Part shown: piece after piece, positions 24,628 to 32,310 of the stretch
How the letters are laid out: every line of letters starts with the position of its first letter
Numbering within the stretch: the first letter of the stretch is position 1
DNA from: Chlamydiia bacterium
GTDB taxonomy: Bacteria; Chlamydiota; Chlamydiia; Chlamydiales; GCA-2402025
Assembly: GCA_022601395.1 (NCBI GenBank)
Contig: JAJACS010000002.1
Location: 122,945-186,944 of the forward strand
Direction: 5' to 3'
Length of the DNA stretch: 64,000 nucleotides
Position numbers and translations under genes: made by a program
Notes under the pieces: generated by a model
Told to the model about the DNA's origin: nothing
The model's database searches: none
What the model saw: only the letters and a program-made list of their open reading frames with translations

Positions 24628-24722
24628 AAGGAAAGGGCTTTTTTTTTATCTCTGAATGTCTTAACTTACCTGATAAGACTAAGCGTTTTTATCAGCCCTC
24701 AATTTTACAATGTCTGCCTGTG

Positions 24723-26345
24723 ATGAATACTATGCAAAAATCGAGCGAAGAAGAAAAAAAGAAAACTTCAAATGTAGAGAAAGAACTGCAAGCGAAAACA
24801 GAAGTGAAAAAGACTTCTGCTCTTGCTGCTTTTAAAGACGAGCTTGAAAAGCAAGAAAGTGCTGAAGAGCGTCTTAAAATGTCTATTGAGTTTATGAGAA
24901 ACTCTATCTCTCAAAATAAAGCCCCAAGGTTTAAAGACTTTTGGGAGGCTAAGAAGCTGTGTCTGCCTCTTTTCAAAGAGAAGATCAATCCTGCTCTTAA
25001 AGCAAAGTTTTGGACAGAGTACACAGAACTTTCTACAGAAGCAAAAAGGCTGAAAGAAATCTTAGACGAGCAGTCTTCGTTTTCAATGGAGCAGCTTGAG
25101 CTTGCTCTAAAAGCTTTAGAAACTGATTTAGAAAAGCATGAACAAATGGTGAAAGCTCTCCCAGAGCTAAAATTGCCAGAGCATGCTGAGACACTTCAAA
25201 AAAATATAGCTTCTTACAGTGAAAAGCAGAAGTATATCCAGTATTACATGACTCTCACTGCAAGAGTGAAAGAGTTGCGTAAAGAAATCATTTCTACTGA
25301 GATGCGTATAAGACACAAAAACAAGCTTCTAAAAAAGCTTTCTGATGTTGGCGATCGTTTTATTCCAAAGAAGAAAGAGCAGATAAAAGCTGTGAGTGAA
25401 TCTTTTGTTGCAGACGTTAAATGGTTCTCTGGGGAATTTTTTGATCTGGAAGAGAAAAAGATCAAAGGAAAAGACGTTGCTCTTTTCAAGCTAAGAGAAG
25501 AGATTAAAGCTTTCCAATCTGCTGCAAAACTAATCTCACTCAATTCTCAAGCATTTTCCGCATCAAGGCTACTTCTTTCAGAATGCTGGGAATGTGTAAA
25601 AAGCGCTGACAAGGAAAGAAAGAAATCTTTGCATGAAAAGAAAGAGTCTTTCAAAAAGCAAGTGGAAGAAGCAAAAGCGCTAATTGAAGAGTTTGAAAAA
25701 GACCTTACAGAGAATCCTCCTAGCTCAAAAGATGTAGTTCAGAGTAAAGGTTCTGAGCTCTCAAGAAAGCTTAAAGAAATTCATCTGCATAGAGATGATG
25801 TAAAACGCCTCCGTTCTTTGATGAAAAAAGTGCAAGACAAAGCTCTTGAGCCTTTTGAAGCAAAGGAAAGAGAGCATGCAGAGAAGCGAGCTCTAAAAGA
25901 AAAGCAAAGAGAAGAAGAACTTTCCTCTTTTAGAGACCTTTGCGAGACTCTTGTAAATGAGCAATCCAGTCATTCCTTAAAGGAATATCAGGATCTTTAT
26001 GAAAGCTTCGATCAAAAGAAAAAAGAGCTTAAGCCGAGCGAGCATGAAAAACGTGCTCTTGGCGAACTCAAGCGAGAAATTTTTGAAACAATCTTGTTGA
26101 AAAGAGTAAGTGAGATTTCAGACTTTGAATCGCAAAGAGAAGAAGCAGAAAAGCTTTTTGCTGACTGGGAAAATTTCAAAGAAGAAACAAGAGCTAGAGT
26201 AGAAGCTTATCGCAAAGAGCAGGGAAGTTCTGGTTTTGATTTTGAAAAGGCCATGATTTTTAACGAACTTGTCGATGCAGAAAAAGCACGCCTCGATCGC
26301 GCAATTGAAAAAGTCGAACTTCTTGAAGATAAGCTAGGTCTATAA
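24723..26345 (+). CDS. Long coiled-coil protein, unknown function
   Basis: A 540-residue, highly charged protein made almost entirely of Lys/Glu/Leu helix. Heptad-like stretches cover most of the chain (KKQVEEAKALIEEFEKDL; REHAEKRALKEKQREEEL), and the N-terminus is Lys/Ser/Glu-rich. There is no signal peptide or membrane segment. A gene of this type and size lies in the same place, between miaA and the rsfS-fabF block, in C. trachomatis as I recall (CT768). Its role is unknown; a cytoplasmic scaffold or structural filament is possible. ATG 24723 follows a GTG at 24720, and neither has a good Shine-Dalgarno site. Confidence 0.8.
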   Translation: MNTMQKSSEEEKKKTSNVEKELQAKTEVKKTSALAAFKDELEKQESAEERLKMSIEFMRNSISQNKAPRFKDFWEAKKLCLPLFKEKINPALKAKFWTEYTELSTEAKRLKEILDEQSSFSMEQLELALKALETDLEKHEQMVKALPELKLPEHAETLQKNIASYSEKQKYIQYYMTLTARVKELRKEIISTEMRIRHKNKLLKKLSDVGDRFIPKKKEQIKAVSESFVADVKWFSGEFFDLEEKKIKGKDVALFKLREEIKAFQSAAKLISLNSQAFSASRLLLSECWECVKSADKERKKSLHEKKESFKKQVEEAKALIEEFEKDLTENPPSSKDVVQSKGSELSRKLKEIHLHRDDVKRLRSLMKKVQDKALEPFEAKEREHAEKRALKEKQREEELSSFRDLCETLVNEQSSHSLKEYQDLYESFDQKKKELKPSEHEKRALGELKREIFETILLKRVSEISDFESQREEAEKLFADWENFKEETRARVEAYRKEQGSSGFDFEKAMIFNELVDAEKARLDRAIEKVELLEDKLGL

Positions 26346-26448
26346 AAATCGTTCTAGAGTTAAGAAAGTTCTAGGAAATTATTCTACGTAGCGTTTAACT
26401 TTTCTATTTATATAGCATTATCAAAACCCTTTTTACAGGAATAGTACT

Positions 26449-28614
26449 GTGATCACAGCAAGACAGCACGCACTTGAAAAAGTTTTAGATCATTATGATG
26501 ACTCTAAATCTGTTAAACCTTTGCAACCATCAGAATCTTTTGGAAAATATGTTTTCAACAGGACCGTAATGCAGAAAATGCTTCCTAAGAAGATTTTTCA
26601 GAATGTAGAAGAAGTCCTAGATTGTAAGAAAAAGCTGAATCCTATTTACGCTGATGCAATAGCACTTGCGATGAAAGAATGGGCGATTTCTCATGGTGCT
26701 ACACATTACTGTCATTGGTTTCAGCCTCTAACAGGACAAGCTGCAGAAAAGCATGATTCCTTTTTAGACTGGAAGGGTGCTGATACTGTAATAGAGAACT
26801 TTTGCGGACATGAGTTGATGAGAGGTGAACCAGATGCCTCTTCTTTGCCATCAGGTGGTTTAAGGAAAACTTGTGAAGCTCGCGGTTATACAAGTTGGGA
26901 CCCAACAACCTCTGCATTTCTTTGGAAAATAGGAGAGTCATTTACTCTTTGTATTCCTTCTGTGTTTTTCTCATGGACAGGGGATGTTTTAGACTCAAAG
27001 ATTCCTCTTATGCGTTCTGATATGGCGATTAACGATGCCGCTGTTAGATTGCTCAATCTAACAGGTATCAATACGGAATCTGTTTACTCAACACTAGGCT
27101 GTGAGCAGGAATATTTTCTTGTAGATAGAGCTCTTTACAACTTAAGACCAGATCTTATGATCCTAGGAAAAACAGTGTATGGAGCGCCTCCTGCAAAAGG
27201 GCAAGAGCTTTGTGATCATTACTTCGGCAAAGTAAAAGAAAGAGTCATTGCGTTTATGCAAGATTTTGAAAACGAAGCGATCGAGCTTGGAATTCCTGTA
27301 AAAACAAGGCACAACGAAGTAGCTCCAGCTCAACATGAAATCGCAGCTTACTATGAAAAAGCATCGCTTGCTGTCGATCATAACATCCTTCTTATGGAGC
27401 TTATGAAAAAAATTGCAACCAAGCACGACCTTGCTTGTTTGGTGCACGAAAAACCGTTTGCTAACATGAATGGCTCTGGTAAGCATCACAACTGGTCTCT
27501 TGCTACAGCAGAAGGGCTCAACTTGCTTGACCCTACAAAAACACCTGAGAACAACATCCATTTTCTAATTCTTATTACGGCCGTACTAAAGGCTGTACAT
27601 AAGCATGCAGCGCTTTTAAGAGCAACAATAGGATCTCGTGCGAATGACAATCGACTAGGAGGCTTTGAAGCCCCTCCCGCGATCATCTCTGTTTATCTTG
27701 GTGAAGCGATCGAAGCTCTTCTTCGTGATATAGAAAAGGGAGGAGCTCATAAAACTCCAGCTCTTGAAAAAGTAGACCTTGGGCTACAAGCAATCCTTGA
27801 GATGCCAATAGATAATACTGATAGAAACAGAACATCACCTTTTGCATTTACAGGGAATAAGTTTGAGCTCCGCTCAGTAGGTTCTTCTCAGAGTCCTGCA
27901 TTCCCAGTGACTGTGATCAATGCAATTATAGCAAAAGCCCTGAATGATATTTTAGATCAGATAGATAGTCTTGCGAAAGGAAAAGCATTAACAAAAGAGG
28001 GTCTTCTTTCTTTTATATTGCCCGTTCTAAAAAAAGAGCTGAAGGCGTCAAAGAACATTCGTTTTTCAGGAGATAACTACTCAGATGCTTGGAAAGAAGA
28101 AGCAAAGAAAAGAGGACTTCCTAATATAGAGAACTCATACTTTGCTTATGATGAATTTACAAAAAAGTCCACTCATGCAGTGTTTGAAGGGATTTTAAAT
28201 AAGAATGAGCTCGACTCTCGCCACTTGATCATGCAAGAGACTTATTTCTCAGAAATGATGATTGAAGCAAAGCTGATGTGCAACCTCTTTTATGTTTCGA
28301 TTCTTCCAGGTGCAATCAATTATCAAAACGATATCGCTACCTCGCTTGAGAAGCTGCAGTCTGTTGGTATAAAAACCTCAAGCAAGCAGAAAGCTTTTCT
28401 TAAGAAGTTTTCATCTCTTATAGAAGATGCAATGCATGGCATCGAAGCTCTTGAATCATTGAGAGCAAATGAAAAAAATGCAATGACGCATGATATTGTA
28501 GCTCTTCATACATCAATGAGAAGTGCAAGGGAGCAAGTAGATCTTATAGAAAAGTTCATCCATGAAAAGCACTGGCCATTCCCATCTTATCAGGAGCTTC
28601 TTTTCGTATTATGA
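26449..28614 (+). CDS. glnN: Glutamine synthetase type III (GlnN)
   Basis: A 721-residue enzyme, the normal length for the large GSIII class. Diagnostic blocks are THYCHWFQPLTG near the N-terminus, LGCEQEYFLVD, VKTRHNEVAPAQHEIA, VHEKPFANMNGSGKHHNWSL and NRTSPFAFTGNKFELRSVGS. It makes glutamine from glutamate, ammonia and ATP. GSIII is known from Bacteroides, clostridia and cyanobacteria; pathogenic Chlamydia has no glutamine synthetase that I recall, so it may mark a larger metabolic capacity or lateral acquisition. It starts with GTG 26449 (AGGAA upstream) and overlaps nadD by four bases. Confidence 0.95.
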   Translation: MITARQHALEKVLDHYDDSKSVKPLQPSESFGKYVFNRTVMQKMLPKKIFQNVEEVLDCKKKLNPIYADAIALAMKEWAISHGATHYCHWFQPLTGQAAEKHDSFLDWKGADTVIENFCGHELMRGEPDASSLPSGGLRKTCEARGYTSWDPTTSAFLWKIGESFTLCIPSVFFSWTGDVLDSKIPLMRSDMAINDAAVRLLNLTGINTESVYSTLGCEQEYFLVDRALYNLRPDLMILGKTVYGAPPAKGQELCDHYFGKVKERVIAFMQDFENEAIELGIPVKTRHNEVAPAQHEIAAYYEKASLAVDHNILLMELMKKIATKHDLACLVHEKPFANMNGSGKHHNWSLATAEGLNLLDPTKTPENNIHFLILITAVLKAVHKHAALLRATIGSRANDNRLGGFEAPPAIISVYLGEAIEALLRDIEKGGAHKTPALEKVDLGLQAILEMPIDNTDRNRTSPFAFTGNKFELRSVGSSQSPAFPVTVINAIIAKALNDILDQIDSLAKGKALTKEGLLSFILPVLKKELKASKNIRFSGDNYSDAWKEEAKKRGLPNIENSYFAYDEFTKKSTHAVFEGILNKNELDSRHLIMQETYFSEMMIEAKLMCNLFYVSILPGAINYQNDIATSLEKLQSVGIKTSSKQKAFLKKFSSLIEDAMHGIEALESLRANEKNAMTHDIVALHTSMRSAREQVDLIEKFIHEKHWPFPSYQELLFVL

Positions 28615-29225
28615 GTGGGAAAAAAATAGGCCTTCTTGGGGGAACATTTGATCCTATACACGCAGGTCACTTGCATCTAGCGTTTGAGGTTATGGAGCAC
28701 TTTCATTTGGATGAAGTTCTGTTCTGCCCTGCCTTCACATCTCCATTTAAGGTTCATGACCAGGCAGTAGCTGCTCCAGAGCATAGACTAGCTATGGCAA
28801 AGCTTGCTGTTGAAGGGATAGAAAATTTTTCAATCCTTGAGCATGAGATCGCAGAGGAAAAAATTTCTTATACGATTGAGACCTTAGAACATTTAAAAAA
28901 ACAAACTCCTGAAGATCAGTACCACCTGATTCTCGGTGAAGATGTACTAAAGAATTTTTTTGAGTGGAAAAGAGCAAAAGATATTTTAGAGCTAGCACCT
29001 CTCTTGATAGGCTCTCGACTAGGGTTCCTGAAGAAAGAAGAGACAAAGATTCCAGAGCAGTACCATGGACGTATTGAAAAAGGGTTTTGTAAGATCCATA
29101 ACTTAGAGCTCAGCAGCACTTACTTAAGGGAAAGGCTCCAAAAAAAGCTTTACACAGCGCACCTGATCCCGCCGAAAGTGCTAGACTACATACACCAAAA
29201 TGAGCTATATTCTTTGCCAAAGTAA
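28611..29225 (+). CDS. nadD: Nicotinate-nucleotide adenylyltransferase NadD
   Basis: A 204-residue nucleotidyltransferase with the LGGTFDPIHAGHLHLA motif at the N-terminus (HxGH-type active site), VLFCPAFTSPFK, LGEDVLKNFFEW and the C-terminal LSSTYLRERL (the ISSTxIR equivalent). It converts nicotinate mononucleotide to deamido-NAD. Its ATG overlaps the glnN stop (ATGA), which suggests co-translation. rsfS follows 32 bases after its stop, a common partner of nadD in other bacteria. Confidence 0.94.
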   Translation: MSGKKIGLLGGTFDPIHAGHLHLAFEVMEHFHLDEVLFCPAFTSPFKVHDQAVAAPEHRLAMAKLAVEGIENFSILEHEIAEEKISYTIETLEHLKKQTPEDQYHLILGEDVLKNFFEWKRAKDILELAPLLIGSRLGFLKKEETKIPEQYHGRIEKGFCKIHNLELSSTYLRERLQKKLYTAHLIPPKVLDYIHQNELYSLPK

Positions 29226-29257
29226 GGCAAACTTCTTTAATAAATGTACGGATTCCC

Positions 29258-29638
29258 ATGAGCCCTGAAGAGCTACTATCTACTATTGCTCAAGCAATAT
29301 ATGACAAAAAAGGAAGAAATATCATCGCACTGGATGTGAGAGGAATTTCTTCAATGACAGACTATATTATCGTCGCAGAAGGTAATGTAGATAGGCATGT
29401 GGTTGCGATTAGCAAGGCTGTCGAAGAGTCTTTAAAAGAGAAAGGACAAAAGGCTGAATACGTAGAAGGTCTTCGTAATGGAGACTGGGTAGTATTAGAT
29501 TATATAGAAGTCATGGTGCATATTTTCATGCCAGGGCTAAGAGAAAAATATCAACTGGAAAGATTGTGGACAGATGCTAAAATCATCGATTTGAATCTAG
29601 AAACCACTGAAGAAGCTTCTAACATCTCACAATCTTAA
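29258..29638 (+). CDS. rsfS: Ribosomal silencing factor RsfS (YbeB/Iojap)
   Basis: A 126-residue protein with the family pattern: DKKGRNIIALDVRGISSMTDYIIVAEG, then EGLRNGDWVVLDYIEVMVHIFMPGLREKYQLERLW. RsfS binds ribosomal protein uL14 and blocks subunit joining when nutrients are short. It lies between nadD and fabF; I recall C. trachomatis CT769 (iojap) directly before fabF (CT770), so the arrangement is conserved. Confidence 0.94.
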   Translation: MSPEELLSTIAQAIYDKKGRNIIALDVRGISSMTDYIIVAEGNVDRHVVAISKAVEESLKEKGQKAEYVEGLRNGDWVVLDYIEVMVHIFMPGLREKYQLERLWTDAKIIDLNLETTEEASNISQS

Positions 29639-29654
29639 TACTTGAAGAGGACAT

Positions 29655-30908
29655 ATGAAAAAAAGACGCGTTGTTGTTACAGGAATGGGTATCGTTTCTT
29701 GTTTTGGAATGGATGTTGATGAATACTACAAAAACCTCCTAGAGGGAAAAAGTGGTGTAAGAGAAATCGATCAGTTCGACTGCAGTGAATATCCAACAAG
29801 GTTCGCAGCAAGTGTCTTAAATTTTAGTCCTGAAGGTTATATTGACCGCAAGCAAGCAAGAAGGGTTGATCCTTTTACAGCTTATGCGATGGTTGCGGGG
29901 AAAAAAGCACTCGAAGACGCAAAGCTCTTTGATAAGCTTGATACTCTCAATAAAGATAAGGCCGGTATCGTAATCGGTTCTGGTATGGGCGGTATGAAAG
30001 TATACTCTGACGGTGTAACAACCATCAGAGAAAAAGGCTTCAAAAGACTCTCACCATTCTTTGTTCCATTTATTATCTCAAACATGGCAGGTGGACTGCT
30101 TGCAATAGACGTTGGTTTTAAAGGGCCTAACTATTCTGTATCTACAGCATGTGCTACAGCAACACACTCGATCGTTCTTGCAGCAGAACACATTAGAAAA
30201 GGCGAAGCAGACGTAATGCTTACGGGCGGTGCTGAATCTGCGATCAACACAACAGGATTATCTGGATTTGTTGCTTGTAAAGCTCTATCCACAAGGAATG
30301 ATGACATGGAGAAAGCATCAAGACCTTGGGATAAAAATAGAGATGGTTTTGTAATGGGTGAAGGTGCTGCTGTTCTTGTTTTAGAAGAGCTAGAGCATGC
30401 AAAGAAAAGAGGCGCTACAATTCTTGCAGAATATCTTGGTGGAAGCACTACTTGTGATGCGAACCATATGACAGACCCTGTAGCAGATGGATCTGTTGTT
30501 GCAATGACCATTGAAAAAGCATTAGAAGATGCAGACCTAAAACCATCAGATGTCCAGTACATCAACGCTCATGCAACTTCAACATCAGTTGGTGATATGT
30601 GTGAGATAAGAGCGGTAAAGAAAGTCTTCTCAGGTCATGAGAAGAACATCAAAATCAACTCTACAAAGTCTATGATTGGCCACTGCTTAGGAGCAGCTGG
30701 CGGAATGGAAGCGGTTGCGACTATCAAAGCCATCCAAACAGGGGAGTTGCATCCTACAATAAACCTCGATGATCCAGAGGAAGAGCTAGGAGATTTTGAT
30801 CCAGTAGCTCATAAAAAACAGAAATTTGATGTGACGAATGCTGTGAACAACTCTTTTGGGTTTGGCGGGCATAACGCAACAACCATCTTTGGAAAATTCA
30901 CAGGCTAG
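29655..30908 (+). CDS. fabF: 3-oxoacyl-ACP synthase II FabF
   Basis: A 417-residue condensing enzyme. The nucleophile is Cys166 in VSTACATATHSI, and the two catalytic histidines lie in NAHATSTSVGD and FGFGGHNATT. It elongates acyl-ACP with malonyl-ACP in type II fatty acid synthesis. AGAGG is eight bases before ATG 29655. The gene sits 16 bases after rsfS and is followed within four bases by the Nudix gene, matching CT769-CT771 order as I remember it. Full length, nothing missing. Confidence 0.96.
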   Translation: MKKRRVVVTGMGIVSCFGMDVDEYYKNLLEGKSGVREIDQFDCSEYPTRFAASVLNFSPEGYIDRKQARRVDPFTAYAMVAGKKALEDAKLFDKLDTLNKDKAGIVIGSGMGGMKVYSDGVTTIREKGFKRLSPFFVPFIISNMAGGLLAIDVGFKGPNYSVSTACATATHSIVLAAEHIRKGEADVMLTGGAESAINTTGLSGFVACKALSTRNDDMEKASRPWDKNRDGFVMGEGAAVLVLEELEHAKKRGATILAEYLGGSTTCDANHMTDPVADGSVVAMTIEKALEDADLKPSDVQYINAHATSTSVGDMCEIRAVKKVFSGHEKNIKINSTKSMIGHCLGAAGGMEAVATIKAIQTGELHPTINLDDPEEELGDFDPVAHKKQKFDVTNAVNNSFGFGGHNATTIFGKFTG

Positions 30909-30911
30909 ATC

Positions 30912-31352
30912 TTGGATGTAATACAAGACCATTCTTATGGGATCATTCCCGTACTTAAGGACGATGCTGGTTACAAGTTATTTATAATCAGACATTGTAA
31001 TGGAAATTTCTGGGGTTTCCCTAAAGGGCACATAGAAGATGGTGAAGATGCCATCACTGCTGCAAAGCGAGAACTCCTTGAAGAAACAAACCTTGAAGTT
31101 GTTTCCTTTCTAAGAAAAGAACCTTTTATCGAAAAGTATAAGTTTCAAAAAGATAAGATTCTAGTACACAAGAGTGTAGATTTTTATCTTGCTCTTACAA
31201 CAAAAGATGCAAAGATCGATACAAAAGAGCTTTTTGAAGGGAAGTGGATCGGTTTTGAAGACGCTGAAAATCTTGCGACCTACGATGAGGGTAAAGCCCT
31301 ATGCAAGCAGGTCGCTATCTATATCAATAATCATGTGATAGATAATGCTTAG
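30912..31352 (+). CDS. Nudix hydrolase (Ap4A/diadenosine-type)
   Basis: A 146-residue protein with a complete Nudix box, GHIEDGEDAITAAKRELLEE, starting at Gly39 and followed by TNL. It is preceded by NGNFWGFPK, and the spacing resembles bis(5'-nucleosyl)-tetraphosphatase enzymes, though specificity is a guess. It starts with TTG 30912, four bases after the fabF stop, with only a weak ribosome site, so coupling to fabF is likely. Its stop codon overlaps the stop of a convergent gene by two bases. The chlamydial orthologue would be CT771. Confidence 0.85.
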   Translation: MDVIQDHSYGIIPVLKDDAGYKLFIIRHCNGNFWGFPKGHIEDGEDAITAAKRELLEETNLEVVSFLRKEPFIEKYKFQKDKILVHKSVDFYLALTTKDAKIDTKELFEGKWIGFEDAENLATYDEGKALCKQVAIYINNHVIDNA

Positions 31353-31723
31353 CCTGCCATTCTTCTTCTGATGTTTGCAGCTCTTGCACTTTCTTCGAGT
31401 GTCTCTGCATGCTTGAGTGTTCTTCCACCCTCTAAAGATGATACATTTTGTGAAAACTGCTTATTTATACTCACTACAGTGCCTGGGTTGCCACTGACTC
31501 TACCTTTTAATCGATTCATTGCAAAAAGAGATCTTGCAGGCGCTGCTGCTCTAGTGCTTGCGCTTTGAGAAACTCTTCCAGAAAGAGAAGTTCCTTTCCC
31601 TGTAGGATCGTAAAAGGGAAGTCTTACGGACTTTTTTTCTTCGCTCTTTGCAGGCTTGCTTGAGCTTGATACCTGATGAACATCTAAGTTTGGCCTTCTA
31701 CTTGAAGGATCGATTTGTGACAT
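31349..31723 (-). CDS. Small Ser/Arg-rich disordered protein, unknown
   Basis: A 124-residue protein that is mainly low-complexity: Ser, Arg, Ala and Lys dominate (VSSSSKPAKSEEKKS; SASTRAAAPARS), with no hydrophobic core and a basic end (SARAANIRRRMAG). AAGGAG seven bases before ATG 31723 supports translation, and a perfect CCCTATAGGG palindrome lies just upstream at 31736-31745. It is convergent with the Nudix gene, and the stop codons share bases. An unstructured Ser-rich N-terminus is common in type III secreted proteins, but nothing else links it to secretion. Confidence 0.55.
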   Translation of the reverse strand: MSQIDPSSRRPNLDVHQVSSSSKPAKSEEKKSVRLPFYDPTGKGTSLSGRVSQSASTRAAAPARSLFAMNRLKGRVSGNPGTVVSINKQFSQNVSSLEGGRTLKHAETLEESARAANIRRRMAG

Positions 31724-31837
31724 ATGATCTCCTTGCCCTATAGGGACTTTAAAAAAGTATAAATCGACGGTAAAAAATGTATTAAAGCTATCTTTATGGT
31801 TTTTTTAAATACTCGTCAAATTAATTTTCTTTAAAGC

Positions 31838-32047
31838 TTAATCGAAACTTAATACATATTCCTTGATTCGGTTAGAAACAGGATCGGAATATTCTGAAGC
31901 AGCAGAAAGATCTTTATCAGTGTCTCTGCAGAGTTTTGCAGTGGTTTTGATCAGATGAGCGAGTGAAGGAGAATTCATGATATCTTCTGCGATAGGTTCG
32001 ATTGGATAAGATGATTCTATAACTCCATCAACTTGTGGGATTTCCAT
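31838..32047 (-). CDS. Small hypothetical protein (69 aa)
   Basis: An acidic, mostly helical 69-residue protein (SPSLAHLIKTTAKLCRDTDK in the middle) with no recognisable domain. GAGGAAACC directly precedes ATG 32047, which argues that it is translated. It lies between another small unknown gene on the same strand and an AT-rich gap. Confidence 0.5.
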   Translation of the reverse strand: MEIPQVDGVIESSYPIEPIAEDIMNSPSLAHLIKTTAKLCRDTDKDLSAASEYSDPVSNRIKEYVLSFD

Positions 32048-32310
32048 GGTTTCCTCTTAGGCGTTGTATTTCATGTACCTATTTCTGATTATGGAATTAA
32101 TGACCTTATCAGTCAAACTAATTAATAATAAAATCGTAATTAAGTGGTAATTAAAATGATAAATACAAATCTATTGTTAAATTAAATATACGATTTTAAT
32201 AAATAGTAAACATGTTGTTTTAGTAGCTGGTCAAGTATGCGTGCTTCACTTGTTAGCTTGTTAGTACATACAACCTTAGGTTAACGGACTTCTTTCTGCC
32301 TCTTTGAAAA
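32048..32310. other. AT-rich intergenic region between divergent genes
   Basis: About 260 bases of very AT-rich sequence between the 69-residue gene (minus) and the acyltransferase fusion (plus). It contains repeated TTAATAA/AATTAA runs but no hairpin with a T-tract and no RNA gene that I can recognise. Promoters for both flanking genes must lie here, and I cannot choose between several TATAAT-like sequences. Confidence 0.4.

Noticed and set aside
24670..24695. CTGATAA / TTATCAG inverted repeat after miaA
   Set aside because: Seven-base arms with a 12-base spacer and no T-tract; too weak to call a terminator or operator.
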